From contig JAGAEH010000035.1 in the NCBI GenBank assembly GCA_017613225.1, positions 1 through 6,820 on the forward strand: 6,820 nt of DNA, in the 5' to 3' direction. The stretch comes from Lachnospiraceae bacterium. Its GTDB lineage: Bacteria; Bacillota; Clostridia; Lachnospirales; Lachnospiraceae. This document shows positions 1 through 5,358 of the stretch, one piece after another. The number at the start of each line of letters is the position of its first letter. Within the stretch, counting starts at the first letter, position 1. Below the pieces are notes generated by a model. The model searched no databases and was not told where the DNA came from. It saw nothing but the letters and a program-made list of their open reading frames with translations. A program made the position numbers and the translations under genes.

Positions 1-335
1 CCCCGCTCCGGATCGGCAGGCTCCGTCAGCAGCAGGATAAGACTGCCGCCGGATCGCTGTGGAACGGAGCTGCTGCTTCCCGGCTGCCGCGGATCGCTGC
101 CGTTCTTTTGCAGAAGATAGGAGCCTGGGCAGGACAGTGTGACTGCCGAAGTGCCGGGATCCAGAGCTTCCTGGGTCGGGGAGACTGTGAGCCCGCCGGC
201 GGGAGTCAGCAGCCAGCACCCGTCCCGGCCGTCTATGAAGGCCGCGGGCAAAGCGCCCAGCACGTAATGCCCGGCCGGTTTCTGCGGCAGGGTAAGGGTC
301 TCGATGCGGTCATCGAAAAATGCGGTTATGATCAT
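1..335 (-). CDS. EssC-like type VII secretion protein, N-terminal fragment (runs off the left edge)
   Basis: An open minus-strand frame starts with ATG at 335-333 and stays open to the window edge, giving 111 complete codons. A good Shine-Dalgarno (CGGAGG read on the minus strand) lies 5 bases before the ATG. The protein begins MIITAFFDDR; a LP-x-K-x-x-G-x-Y segment follows at residues 16-24, then a WLLTP strand (41-45), GSYLL (71-75) and a hydrophobic strand leading into LLLTEPADPE (101-110). From memory, this pattern, including the T-E-P ending the first beta-rich domain, resembles the forkhead-like N-terminus of Firmicutes EssC/YukB, the membrane FtsK/SpoIIIE-type ATPase that drives WXG100 substrate export. 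No transmembrane or ATPase segment is inside the window, so the identity rests on a short divergent domain. Residues 77-97 are a serine/glycine/proline-rich loop. That it is a real gene is fairly sure; the product name is tentative. Alternative: another protein with an FHA-like N-terminus. Confidence 0.5.
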   Translation of the reverse strand, partial: MIITAFFDDRIETLTLPQKPAGHYVLGALPAAFIDGRDGCWLLTPAGGLTVSPTQEALDPGTSAVTLSCPGSYLLQKNGSDPRQPGSSSSVPQRSGGSLILLLTEPADPER

Positions 336-400
336 GAAGACCTCCGAATGGATCGGAGAAAGGCAGGAAACGAAGACCGTGAACTCGGTCCGACAGGATG

Positions 401-429
401 ATGATAGCGAAAAAAGAAAGGGCATGCAA
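401..429 (-). promoter_or_regulatory. Candidate promoter of the left-edge gene, overlapping the preceding terminator
   Basis: Reading the minus strand, TATCAT (406-401) matches the -10 consensus at five of six positions. Exactly 17 bases upstream is TTGCAT (429-424), which keeps only the TTG of the -35 consensus and lies in the loop of the polymerase-operon terminator. Transcription would begin near 394, leaving a leader of about 60 bases that contains the small dyad GACCG/CGGTC (375-379 and 386-390). The weak -35 keeps confidence modest; the left-edge gene could instead depend on read-through. Confidence 0.35.
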
Positions 430-437
430 GCCCTTTC
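410..437 (-). terminator. Intrinsic terminator of the polymerase/YolD-like operon
   Basis: On the minus strand an 8-bp perfect stem, GAAAGGGC paired with GCCCTTTC (437-430 with 423-416), encloses a 6-base loop and is followed directly by six T residues (415-410). It begins 8 bases after the TGA stop of the YolD-like gene. Stem, short loop and U-tract are textbook for Rho-independent termination. Confidence 0.9.
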
Positions 438-445
438 GGAAAGGA

Positions 446-904
446 TCAGAAGATGCTTCCCAGAAAGGCGCGGTCGAAGAGAGGACTCTCCATGGCCAGG
501 ATGTCCTCCGGGGAAAGGGCCGGGCCGCCCTCGAACAGAAGCAGCCGGTCGTGGTCCTTGTAGCCCAGGAAGCGGCCGGAAAAGGTGCGGACTTCGCCGC
601 CCTCCTTTTTTTCATCCGGCTTGAACCAGGTGACGGTCACTTCGGGCCGTGTGCCGGCGGCCGCAAGCAGCAGGAAGAGCTTGTGGTCCAGGTCGTTTTT
701 GCGGTCCTCATCCGCGTCTTCCCGGTCCGCGGTGTAGCGGGCGGACTCCCGGATCAGGTCATCGTAGCCGGTCAGCGCCGCGAAGGGCGAAAACTGGGCA
801 GCCCGGTTTAACCGGGACATGGGCCGGTGGCTGCGGGAGACGGGATGCGGGCAGTCCAGAATGTCCGCGTACAATATTCTGCTGTCGACGGCGGGATCTT
901 TCAT
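446..904 (-). CDS. YolD-like protein, partner of the Y-family polymerase
   Basis: The 152-residue product has the segment typical of YolD-like proteins of Clostridia near its start: ILYADILDCPHPVS (10-23), then RPMSRLNRAAQFSPFAALTG (27-46) and YDD. The C-terminal half is beta-strand-rich with a 'FSGRFLGYKDHDRLLLF' region and an 'SPEDILAME' stretch, as expected for the family's small barrel-like end. YolD-family genes are known to sit beside UvrX/YqjW-type Y-family polymerases in Firmicutes, and have been proposed to play a UmuD-like accessory role; direct biochemical evidence is thin. Its ATG overlaps the polymerase TGA in an ATGA, so translation is probably coupled. Only a weak AGGAAAAGG lies upstream, consistent with coupling. 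There is no signal peptide or membrane segment. It should share the SOS control of the upstream polymerase. The assignment is firm at family level; the function is inferred. Confidence 0.85.
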   Translation of the reverse strand: MKDPAVDSRILYADILDCPHPVSRSHRPMSRLNRAAQFSPFAALTGYDDLIRESARYTADREDADEDRKNDLDHKLFLLLAAAGTRPEVTVTWFKPDEKKEGGEVRTFSGRFLGYKDHDRLLLFEGGPALSPEDILAMESPLFDRAFLGSIF

Positions 905-2517
905 TTTTCCTTTTCCTGCTTTTTGTCCTCCGGCCCGGAGCGCTTCTTCCGGGGCGTCTTCCTGTCCTCCGGCCCGTCCTTCTTCTCCACGTCCGCCTGA
1001 TGGCCGCCGATCATCCGGTTCCGCGCCATGGCGGTGGCGCCTTCCTCCAGGTTCATGCCCTTTACCACGGCGTTCTTTCCGAAGCGCTCCTGCAGCTCGA
1101 TCAGAGTGTGCTGGATGCGCTTTTCCCGGTCCTCCTCCGCCTTGGTCTTCGCCTGCTCCCGTTCCCTTGCCTCGTAGTCCGTAAAGAGGTCCAGCTGTTC
1201 CGGGGCAGGGGGCGCCGCGGACACTTTGTCCTCCGGCAGCAGATGCACCGCGGCCACGTAAAAGCGCCGCACGGAGAGCTCCGGCTGCACGATGCGGTCG
1301 TACAGGCCGGTGACAGCGCCGATGATGCGCCGCGTGGAGGAGGTGAAGCCCTCCAGATTGACGGAGCCGTGGGCGGGTTTGGGCATGCGCCGGCCGTAAA
1401 AGTCCCGGGTGGCCTCCCTGACGTAGGTGAGGGCCCGCACGGGATCGTTCAGATTTTCGATGTCGTAGATCACGTCCAGGGTGAGCTGGTCCGTGACGAA
1501 GCCCTTGCGCACCAGGTCCAGGGAGAGCTGGTCCGCCATCTCGCTGACCACCAGCCGGCCCTTTTCGGCGGTGTAGGGCGTGGGCAGCACCTGGCCGGTG
1601 CTGAGGCTCTTGGATTCCGGCACGTAGGCCTTGCAGTCGGCGATCTCCGTAGGCTCCCAGCCCCAGGCGTGGTCGATCAGAAGCTCCGCGTTGACGCCGA
1701 ACTCCTTATAGAGAAGGTTCTCGTTGTAAAAGCTGCCGGGGCTGCCGATGGAACAGCGGGCTACGTCCCCCATGGTGTAGAGCCCCATCTTTTCCAGCCG
1801 GCGGGCGATGCCCCGGCCCACCCGCCAGAAGTCCGTGATGGGCCGGTGGGACCAGAGCCGCTCCCGGTAAGTATTCTCGTTCAGTTCCGCGATCCGGACG
1901 CCGTCCGCGTCCGCCGGCATGCGCTTGGCTTCGATGTCCATGGCGATCTTGGCCAGATACATGTTGGTGCCGATGCCCGCGGTGGCGGTGATGCCGGTCT
2001 CCTTCAACACTTCCCGGATCAGCATCATGGCGAAGGCGTGGGCAGCGGACAGGTCCCTGTCCAGGTAGCCGGTGACGTCGATGAAGACTTCGTCGATGGA
2101 GTAGACCAGGATGTCCTCCGGCGAGACGTGCCGCAGGTAGATCTCGAAGATCCGGCGGCTGTAGTCCATGTAGTGGGCCATCCGGGGCGGCGCAACGATG
2201 AAGTCCAGCTCCAGGGACGGGTCCTTTGCCAGTTCCGAGGCAAACCGGGACTTGCCGGCAAAACGCCGGCCGGGAGCCTTTTTCAGACGCTCCGCGTTGA
2301 CCTCCCGGATGCGCTGCTTGGCCTCGAACAGCCTGGCCCGGCCGGAGATGCCGTGGGCCTTTAAGGAGGGGGAGACCGCCAGGCAGATGGTCTTGTCCGT
2401 GCGGCTCTCGTCCGCCACCACCAGGTTGGTGTCCAAAGGGTCCAGCTTCCGCTCGGCACATTCCACGGAGGCATAGAAGGACTTTAGATCGATGGCAACG
2501 TATCGTTTTTCCGTCAT
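901..2517 (-). CDS. Y-family translesion DNA polymerase (UmuC/UvrX-like)
   Basis: The 538-residue product has the full Y-family core. YVAIDLKSFYASVEC (6-20) supplies the first metal-binding Asp (D10) and the likely steric-gate Tyr (Y15). YSIDEVFIDVTGY (139-151) supplies the catalytic D142-E143 pair. TATAGIGTNMYLAKIAMD (177-194) is the palm/finger continuation, and ITDFWRVGRGIARRLEKMGL (227-246) is the thumb helix-hairpin-helix. Little-finger strands follow to about 425. QLDLF (441-445) fits the beta-sliding-clamp pentapeptide. A segment around ERFGKNAVVKGMNLEEGAT (477-495) through RNRMIGGHQA is typical of Firmicutes UvrX/YqjW-type members. The last 28 residues are a very charged Lys/Glu/Asp tail. 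AAAGGAGG (2529-2522) lies 4 bases before the ATG and fixes the start. It should insert nucleotides opposite damaged template bases, error-prone and clamp-dependent. It heads an operon with the YolD-like gene behind a LexA box. Subfamily (UvrX-like rather than DinB) is judged from the C-terminal region and partner. Confidence 0.93.
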   Translation of the reverse strand: MTEKRYVAIDLKSFYASVECAERKLDPLDTNLVVADESRTDKTICLAVSPSLKAHGISGRARLFEAKQRIREVNAERLKKAPGRRFAGKSRFASELAKDPSLELDFIVAPPRMAHYMDYSRRIFEIYLRHVSPEDILVYSIDEVFIDVTGYLDRDLSAAHAFAMMLIREVLKETGITATAGIGTNMYLAKIAMDIEAKRMPADADGVRIAELNENTYRERLWSHRPITDFWRVGRGIARRLEKMGLYTMGDVARCSIGSPGSFYNENLLYKEFGVNAELLIDHAWGWEPTEIADCKAYVPESKSLSTGQVLPTPYTAEKGRLVVSEMADQLSLDLVRKGFVTDQLTLDVIYDIENLNDPVRALTYVREATRDFYGRRMPKPAHGSVNLEGFTSSTRRIIGAVTGLYDRIVQPELSVRRFYVAAVHLLPEDKVSAAPPAPEQLDLFTDYEAREREQAKTKAEEDREKRIQHTLIELQERFGKNAVVKGMNLEEGATAMARNRMIGGHQADVEKKDGPEDRKTPRKKRSGPEDKKQEKEK

Positions 2518-2521
2518 ACTG

Positions 2522-2529
2522 CCTCCTTT
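2522..2529 (-). promoter_or_regulatory. Ribosome binding site of the Y-family polymerase
   Basis: Minus-strand AAAGGAGG lies 4 bases upstream of the ATG at 2517-2515. It is a near-complete anti-16S match and decides the start over any internal ATG. Confidence 0.85.
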
Positions 2530-2553
2530 CCCGTGAACGCGGCTGTTTCATGC

Positions 2554-2571
2554 ATCGAACAAATGTTCGAT
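2554..2571 (-). promoter_or_regulatory. LexA (DinR) operator, SOS box
   Basis: CGAACAAATGTTCG (2556-2569) fits every position of the Gram-positive LexA box CGAACRNRYGTTYG. The dyad extends one more base pair on each side beyond the flanking T/A, giving 7-bp arms ATCGAAC/GTTCGAT around a 4-base centre. It lies 38 bases upstream of the polymerase ATG and, if the TTGACA/TAAAAC promoter is right, about +10 to +23 in the transcribed leader, where bound LexA would block early elongation or overlap polymerase binding. It is about 55 bases from the -35 of the divergent RecJ-like gene, so it probably acts mainly on the polymerase operon. Confidence 0.92.
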
Positions 2572-2584
2572 ATATTCTGCCTTA

Positions 2585-2613
2585 GTTTTACCACAGGAAG
2601 CGCCCCCTGTCAA
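2585..2613 (-). promoter_or_regulatory. Promoter of the polymerase/YolD-like operon
   Basis: On the minus strand a perfect -35 TTGACA (2613-2608) is followed after exactly 17 bases by TAAAAC (2590-2585), four of six matches to the -10 consensus. Transcription would start near 2578, with a leader of about 60 bases containing the LexA box. An alternative -10, TATATC (2574-2569), touches the operator directly but has no good -35 at proper spacing. The perfect -35 and spacing support this reading; the -10 is imperfect. Confidence 0.6.
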
Positions 2614-2635
2614 GCCGCAGATACATTGACAGGGG
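2604..2635. repeat. Perfect inverted repeat carrying both divergent -35 boxes
   Basis: CCCCTGTCAA (2604-2613) and TTGACAGGGG (2626-2635) are exact 10-bp reverse complements around a 12-base centre. Each arm holds a consensus TTGACA, one reading left toward the polymerase operon and one reading right toward the RecJ-like gene. The GGGG immediately after each TTGACA is part of the symmetry, so the match goes beyond the two -35 hexamers. It could be a binding site for a dimeric regulator or an extended symmetric promoter core. Confidence 0.85.
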
Positions 2636-2655
2636 CAGGAAAATGCGTGTAAGAT
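2626..2655 (+). promoter_or_regulatory. Promoter of the RecJ-like gene
   Basis: A perfect -35 TTGACA (2626-2631) is followed after 18 bases by TAAGAT (2650-2655), a common -10 variant. The predicted start of transcription is near 2662, downstream of the first in-frame ATG at 2657 and about 22 bases before the ATG at 2684. This is one reason for choosing 2684 as the translation start. No LexA box lies in the core promoter itself. Confidence 0.65.
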
Positions 2656-2672
2656 AATGCCAGAAAATGAAT

Positions 2673-2676
2673 GGAG
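2673..2676 (+). promoter_or_regulatory. Ribosome binding site deciding the RecJ-like start
   Basis: GGAG lies 7 bases before the ATG at 2684. The earlier in-frame ATG at 2657 has no purine-rich Shine-Dalgarno at proper distance and would lie upstream of the predicted transcription start. Confidence 0.55.
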
Positions 2677-2683
2677 TTCTGCC

Positions 2684-4435
2684 ATGAAGATAGATGATCT
2701 GAATCCCTATGTGCGGGAATACATGAAGAAACGGGGCTTTGAAAGCCCGGAGGAGATGGTGCGCTTCCTGTCCTTTGAGGAGGCGGATCTGCGGAAGGTG
2801 CGGGACATGTGCCGGGGCGCGGAACTGCTGGAAGAGCTGGCGCTGGCCGTGAAAGAAGAACAGGAGATCACCGTCTACGGCGACTACGACGCCGACGGCG
2901 TGATGGCCGCCTTCATCCTCTTTTCCGGTCTGGACAAGCTGCTGCCCGGCCGGGTGCACTGGTTCATCAACGACCGTTTTGAGGACGGCTATACCATCAC
3001 TCCCGCCAGCATGGAAAAACTGCTGGCAAAATATCCGGGCACCCGGACGGTGGTGACCTGCGACAACGGCATCAGTGCCGCGGCGGCTGTCCGTTACGCC
3101 AACGGGCGGGGCGTGCGGGTGCTGGTGACGGACCATCACGGACAGACGGAGGAGCTTCCCCCGGACTGCCCCGTGGCGGACGAAAAGAGCTTTGCCCAGC
3201 GGGAGAAGGACGCGGCCGACGGCGTAAAGAGCGAGGATTTCTGCGGGGCGGAACTGGCCCGCAGGGTGGTGACGGAACTGTATGAAACGCTGGGAGCGGC
3301 AGATGAGAACAGAGGATTCCTGGAGGGGCTGTACGCCTATTCCGGTTTTGCCTCCATCACGGACGCGGTGCCCATGACGGCCGCCAATCACTTTGCGGCG
3401 CGGCGGGGACTGGAACTGATCCGGGAGGGCAGCGGCGTCTGGGGCCTGCTGCACGAAGTCTGCGGCATGCGCCGCGGCGCTGTGAATGACGAGTCCGTGG
3501 GCTATAAATACGGCCCCATGGTGAATGCCAGCGGCCGCGTGACCGGCCGCGCCGACAGCGCGCTGGAAGTCTTCCTGCACTTTCAGGAGGGCAGGGAAGA
3601 GGACTGCAGAAAGGCCATCGAAGCGCTGATGGCGCTGAACGAGGAACGCCGGGCCATGTGCCTGGAGGACGATGCCCTGGCCTTCCGCCTGGCGGAGGAG
3701 ATGGGGGCGGGAGACCTGCCCTTCATCCTGCTGGCGGACCCGCGCTTCAGGGAGGGCATCAACGGGCTGACGGCGTCCCACCTGGTGGAGCGCTACAAGG
3801 TGCCGGCGGCGGTGCTCTCGCCCATGGGCGGGGATACCGGACGCTATAAGGGCTCGGCCCGCTCCGTGGAGGGCTTCGACCTGTTCGCGGCCATGGCTTC
3901 CCACAACGATTTCGTCCAGGCAGGCGGCCATCCCATGGCGGCAGGGCTGTCGGTGGCGGAAGAGGACATCGGGCGGCTGCGGAAGGCATTGGAGGCAGAC
4001 GCGGAAGGGCTGGTGAAAGCGGCAGACGCCGGAGAGGACGTCCCGCTGAAAGGCAAGCCTCTGCGGCCGGCGGACTTCACCTTCACGCCGGAAGAACTCA
4101 GCGTAAAGACTGTAGACGAGCTGACGGAGGCCGCCCGGATCCTGATACCCTTCGGCCCCGGCTTTGAATCCATGCGGATCGCGCTCAAATGCGAGAACCC
4201 GCGCCTCTATCCCATGAAGAGCAGGGACGGCGTCCCTGTCCATGCCCGTTTTGTGATGGACCGGTGGTCCCGGGACTTCCACGAAGTCTCCGCCGTCTGG
4301 TGGGGCCATCTGGAGGAGGCCTCCGCCCTGATGGAAGAGGCGGGCAGCGGCTGCCTGTTCGTGGGGCGGCTGGAGATCAACGCCTACCGGGACGTGAAGA
4401 TCCAGATGGTCATCGACGAGGCGGCGCGGATCTAG
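2684..4435 (+). CDS. recJ: RecJ-family single-stranded-DNA exonuclease (DHH phosphoesterase)
   Basis: The 583-residue product shows the RecJ order of motifs: VYGDYDADGV (64-73, metal-binding aspartates), TCDNGIS (125-131), VTDHHG (148-153, the DHH signature), ITDAVPM (225-231) and GPMVNASGRV (277-286). The DHHA1 domain runs from about 361, with KGSARSVEGFDLF (389-401) and QAGGHPMAAGLSV (412-424). An OB-like C-terminal part contains LIPFGPGFES around 487-496. The expected activity is 5'-to-3' degradation of single-stranded DNA in recombinational and excision repair; all metal-binding motifs are intact. Length matches E. coli RecJ (577) and is well short of the B. subtilis protein. Homologues commonly read A-V-A or I-N-A-A-G-R where this has variant residues, so it may be a paralogue rather than the main cellular RecJ. 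A start at 2657 would add nine residues but is disfavoured by promoter and ribosome-site positions. It diverges from the SOS polymerase operon and is monocistronic, ending at a strong terminator. Confidence 0.88.
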   Translation: MKIDDLNPYVREYMKKRGFESPEEMVRFLSFEEADLRKVRDMCRGAELLEELALAVKEEQEITVYGDYDADGVMAAFILFSGLDKLLPGRVHWFINDRFEDGYTITPASMEKLLAKYPGTRTVVTCDNGISAAAAVRYANGRGVRVLVTDHHGQTEELPPDCPVADEKSFAQREKDAADGVKSEDFCGAELARRVVTELYETLGAADENRGFLEGLYAYSGFASITDAVPMTAANHFAARRGLELIREGSGVWGLLHEVCGMRRGAVNDESVGYKYGPMVNASGRVTGRADSALEVFLHFQEGREEDCRKAIEALMALNEERRAMCLEDDALAFRLAEEMGAGDLPFILLADPRFREGINGLTASHLVERYKVPAAVLSPMGGDTGRYKGSARSVEGFDLFAAMASHNDFVQAGGHPMAAGLSVAEEDIGRLRKALEADAEGLVKAADAGEDVPLKGKPLRPADFTFTPEELSVKTVDELTEAARILIPFGPGFESMRIALKCENPRLYPMKSRDGVPVHARFVMDRWSRDFHEVSAVWWGHLEEASALMEEAGSGCLFVGRLEINAYRDVKIQMVIDEAARI

Positions 4436-4466
4436 GTCCGGACCGGAAAAAGCATCATACGAATGG

Positions 4467-4504
4467 AAAACCTCTTTTGCCCCTTGGAGAAAAGAGGTTT
4501 TTTT
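4467..4504 (+). terminator. Intrinsic terminator of the RecJ-like gene
   Basis: CCTCTTTT (4471-4478) pairs perfectly with AAAAGAGG (4490-4497) around an 11-base loop, and the stem can be extended by AAAA (4467-4470) with the first four bases of the seven-T run 4498-4504. It begins 31 bases after the RecJ-like stop codon. There are only four A residues on the opposite side, so it should work mainly on plus-strand transcription. Confidence 0.88.
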
Positions 4505-4516
4505 GACGCGAGGCCG

Positions 4517-4525
4517 TGGTATAAT
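4517..4525 (+). promoter_or_regulatory. Extended -10 promoter of tcdA
   Basis: TGGTATAAT is a perfect extended -10 (TGnTATAAT), with the TATAAT at 4520-4525. The -35 region at 17-base spacing falls in the T-run of the preceding terminator and has no good hexamer, as is usual for extended -10 promoters. Transcription would begin near 4532, about 23 bases ahead of the tcdA ATG, with AGGAAGGAAGGA (4538-4549) as the ribosome binding site. Confidence 0.75.
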
Positions 4526-4554
4526 ACAGATAGAACCAGGAAGGAAGGATAACG

Positions 4555-5274
4555 ATGGACCAGTTTGCCAGAACAGAATTGCTGCTTGGAAAAGACGCCA
4601 TGGAGCGGCTGCGCCGCGCCAGGGTGGCCGTCTTCGGCATCGGGGGCGTGGGCGGCTACGTCTGCGAAGCGCTGGCGCGCAGCGGCATCGGAGCCTTTGA
4701 ATTGGTGGACAGCGACACCGTCAGCCTCACCAACCTGAACCGGCAGATCATTGCCACCATGGAGACGGTGGGCCGCCCCAAGGCGGAGGTGATGGCGGAG
4801 CGCATCCGCTCCATCGATCCGCAGGCGCGGGTGAATGTGCGCAGCTGCTTTTTCCTGCCGGACAATGCAGATGAGTTTCCCTTTGAAGAATATGATTACG
4901 TGGTGGACGCGGTGGACACGGTGACGGCGAAGCTGGCCATCATCGAACGGGCCATGAAGGCCGGCGTACCGGTGATCAGCGCCATGGGCGCGGGAAACAA
5001 GCTGGATCCCAGCCGGTTCAGGGTGTCGGACATCTCGCAGACCAGCATCTGCCCTCTGGCCCGGGTGATGCGCAAGGAACTGAAAAAGCGGGGGATCGAG
5101 CACCTGAAGGTGGTCTGGTCCGACGAGCCGCCCCGGAAGCCGATGGCGGAAGCATCACAGGAGGAGGCGCCCCCCGGCCGCAGGGATCTGCCCGGCAGCG
5201 TGGCCTTCGTTCCAGCGGTGTGCGGCCTGGTCCTGGCAGGAGAGGTCGTAAAGGATCTGGCCGGGATCCGGTAA
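4555..5274 (+). CDS. tcdA: tRNA threonylcarbamoyladenosine dehydratase
   Basis: The 239-residue product is an E1-like (ThiF/MoeB fold) adenylating enzyme of the TcdA/CsdL/YgdL group. Visible are the nucleotide-binding GIGGVGG (28-34), acidic residues D52 and D54 closing the second strand, NLNRQ (60-64), GRPKAE with K76, DYVVDAVDTVTAK (114-126), GAGNKLDP (144-151) and the TcdA-typical ISQTSICPLARVMRKELKKR (159-178). It ends with a GSVAFVPAVCGLVLAGEVV helix region. The known reaction is ATP-dependent dehydration and ring closure of N6-threonylcarbamoyladenosine at position 37 of ANN-decoding tRNAs, giving cyclic t6A. A sulfur or redox partner (CsdA/CsdE in E. coli) is not encoded here. Length is close to Firmicutes homologues and slightly shorter than E. 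coli (268). The start has a strong upstream Shine-Dalgarno and its own promoter. A general ThiF-family protein is the alternative but the C-terminal motifs favour TcdA. Confidence 0.93.
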   Translation: MDQFARTELLLGKDAMERLRRARVAVFGIGGVGGYVCEALARSGIGAFELVDSDTVSLTNLNRQIIATMETVGRPKAEVMAERIRSIDPQARVNVRSCFFLPDNADEFPFEEYDYVVDAVDTVTAKLAIIERAMKAGVPVISAMGAGNKLDPSRFRVSDISQTSICPLARVMRKELKKRGIEHLKVVWSDEPPRKPMAEASQEEAPPGRRDLPGSVAFVPAVCGLVLAGEVVKDLAGIR

Positions 5275-5303
5275 GGCCGGCGCACGGCCAGGATCCGGCA
5301 AGG
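5264..5303. repeat. Imperfect 13-bp direct repeat after tcdA
   Basis: GGATCCGGTAAGG (5264-5276) and GGATCCGGCAAGG (5291-5303) differ at one base and are offset by 27 bases. The first copy spans the tcdA stop codon. This suggests a small duplication of the 3' end of tcdA; no function is evident. The remaining spacer to the next gene (to 5358) shows no clear promoter or terminator, so the next gene may be read from the tcdA promoter. Confidence 0.55.
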
Positions 5304-5358
5304 GACCGCGGACCGTCAGAACAGAGTGAAACAGGGATCCGAAGGCGAAAGGAGACCG

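Noticed and set aside
375..390. GACCG/CGGTC dyad upstream of the left-edge gene as an operator or attenuator
   Set aside because: Five-base arms in GC-rich DNA are expected by chance and there is no T-run or alternative pairing.
649..2364. 571-codon plus-strand open frame over the polymerase gene
   Set aside because: It is antisense to a convincingly identified polymerase, has low-complexity Gly/Val/His/Leu/Arg composition and no family motif; strong G/C at third positions keeps antisense frames open.
2657..2683. Earlier ATG for the RecJ-like gene
   Set aside because: No Shine-Dalgarno at proper spacing and it lies before the predicted transcription start near 2662; ATG 2684 has GGAG 7 bases upstream.
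2588..4309. 573-codon minus-strand open frame over the RecJ-like gene
   Set aside because: Antisense to a gene with intact DHH and DHHA1 motifs; His/Gln/Arg/Val-rich composition typical of a shadow frame. It would also need to read through the divergent promoter region.
4503..4525. TTGACG plus TATAAT as a standard -35/-10 pair for tcdA
   Set aside because: The spacer is only 11 bases, too short for sigma-A type recognition; the extended -10 (TGGTATAAT) explains the promoter better.
5275..5289. GGCCG/CGGCC hairpin just after tcdA as a terminator
   Set aside because: Only a 5-bp stem and no following T-run, so termination is not supported.
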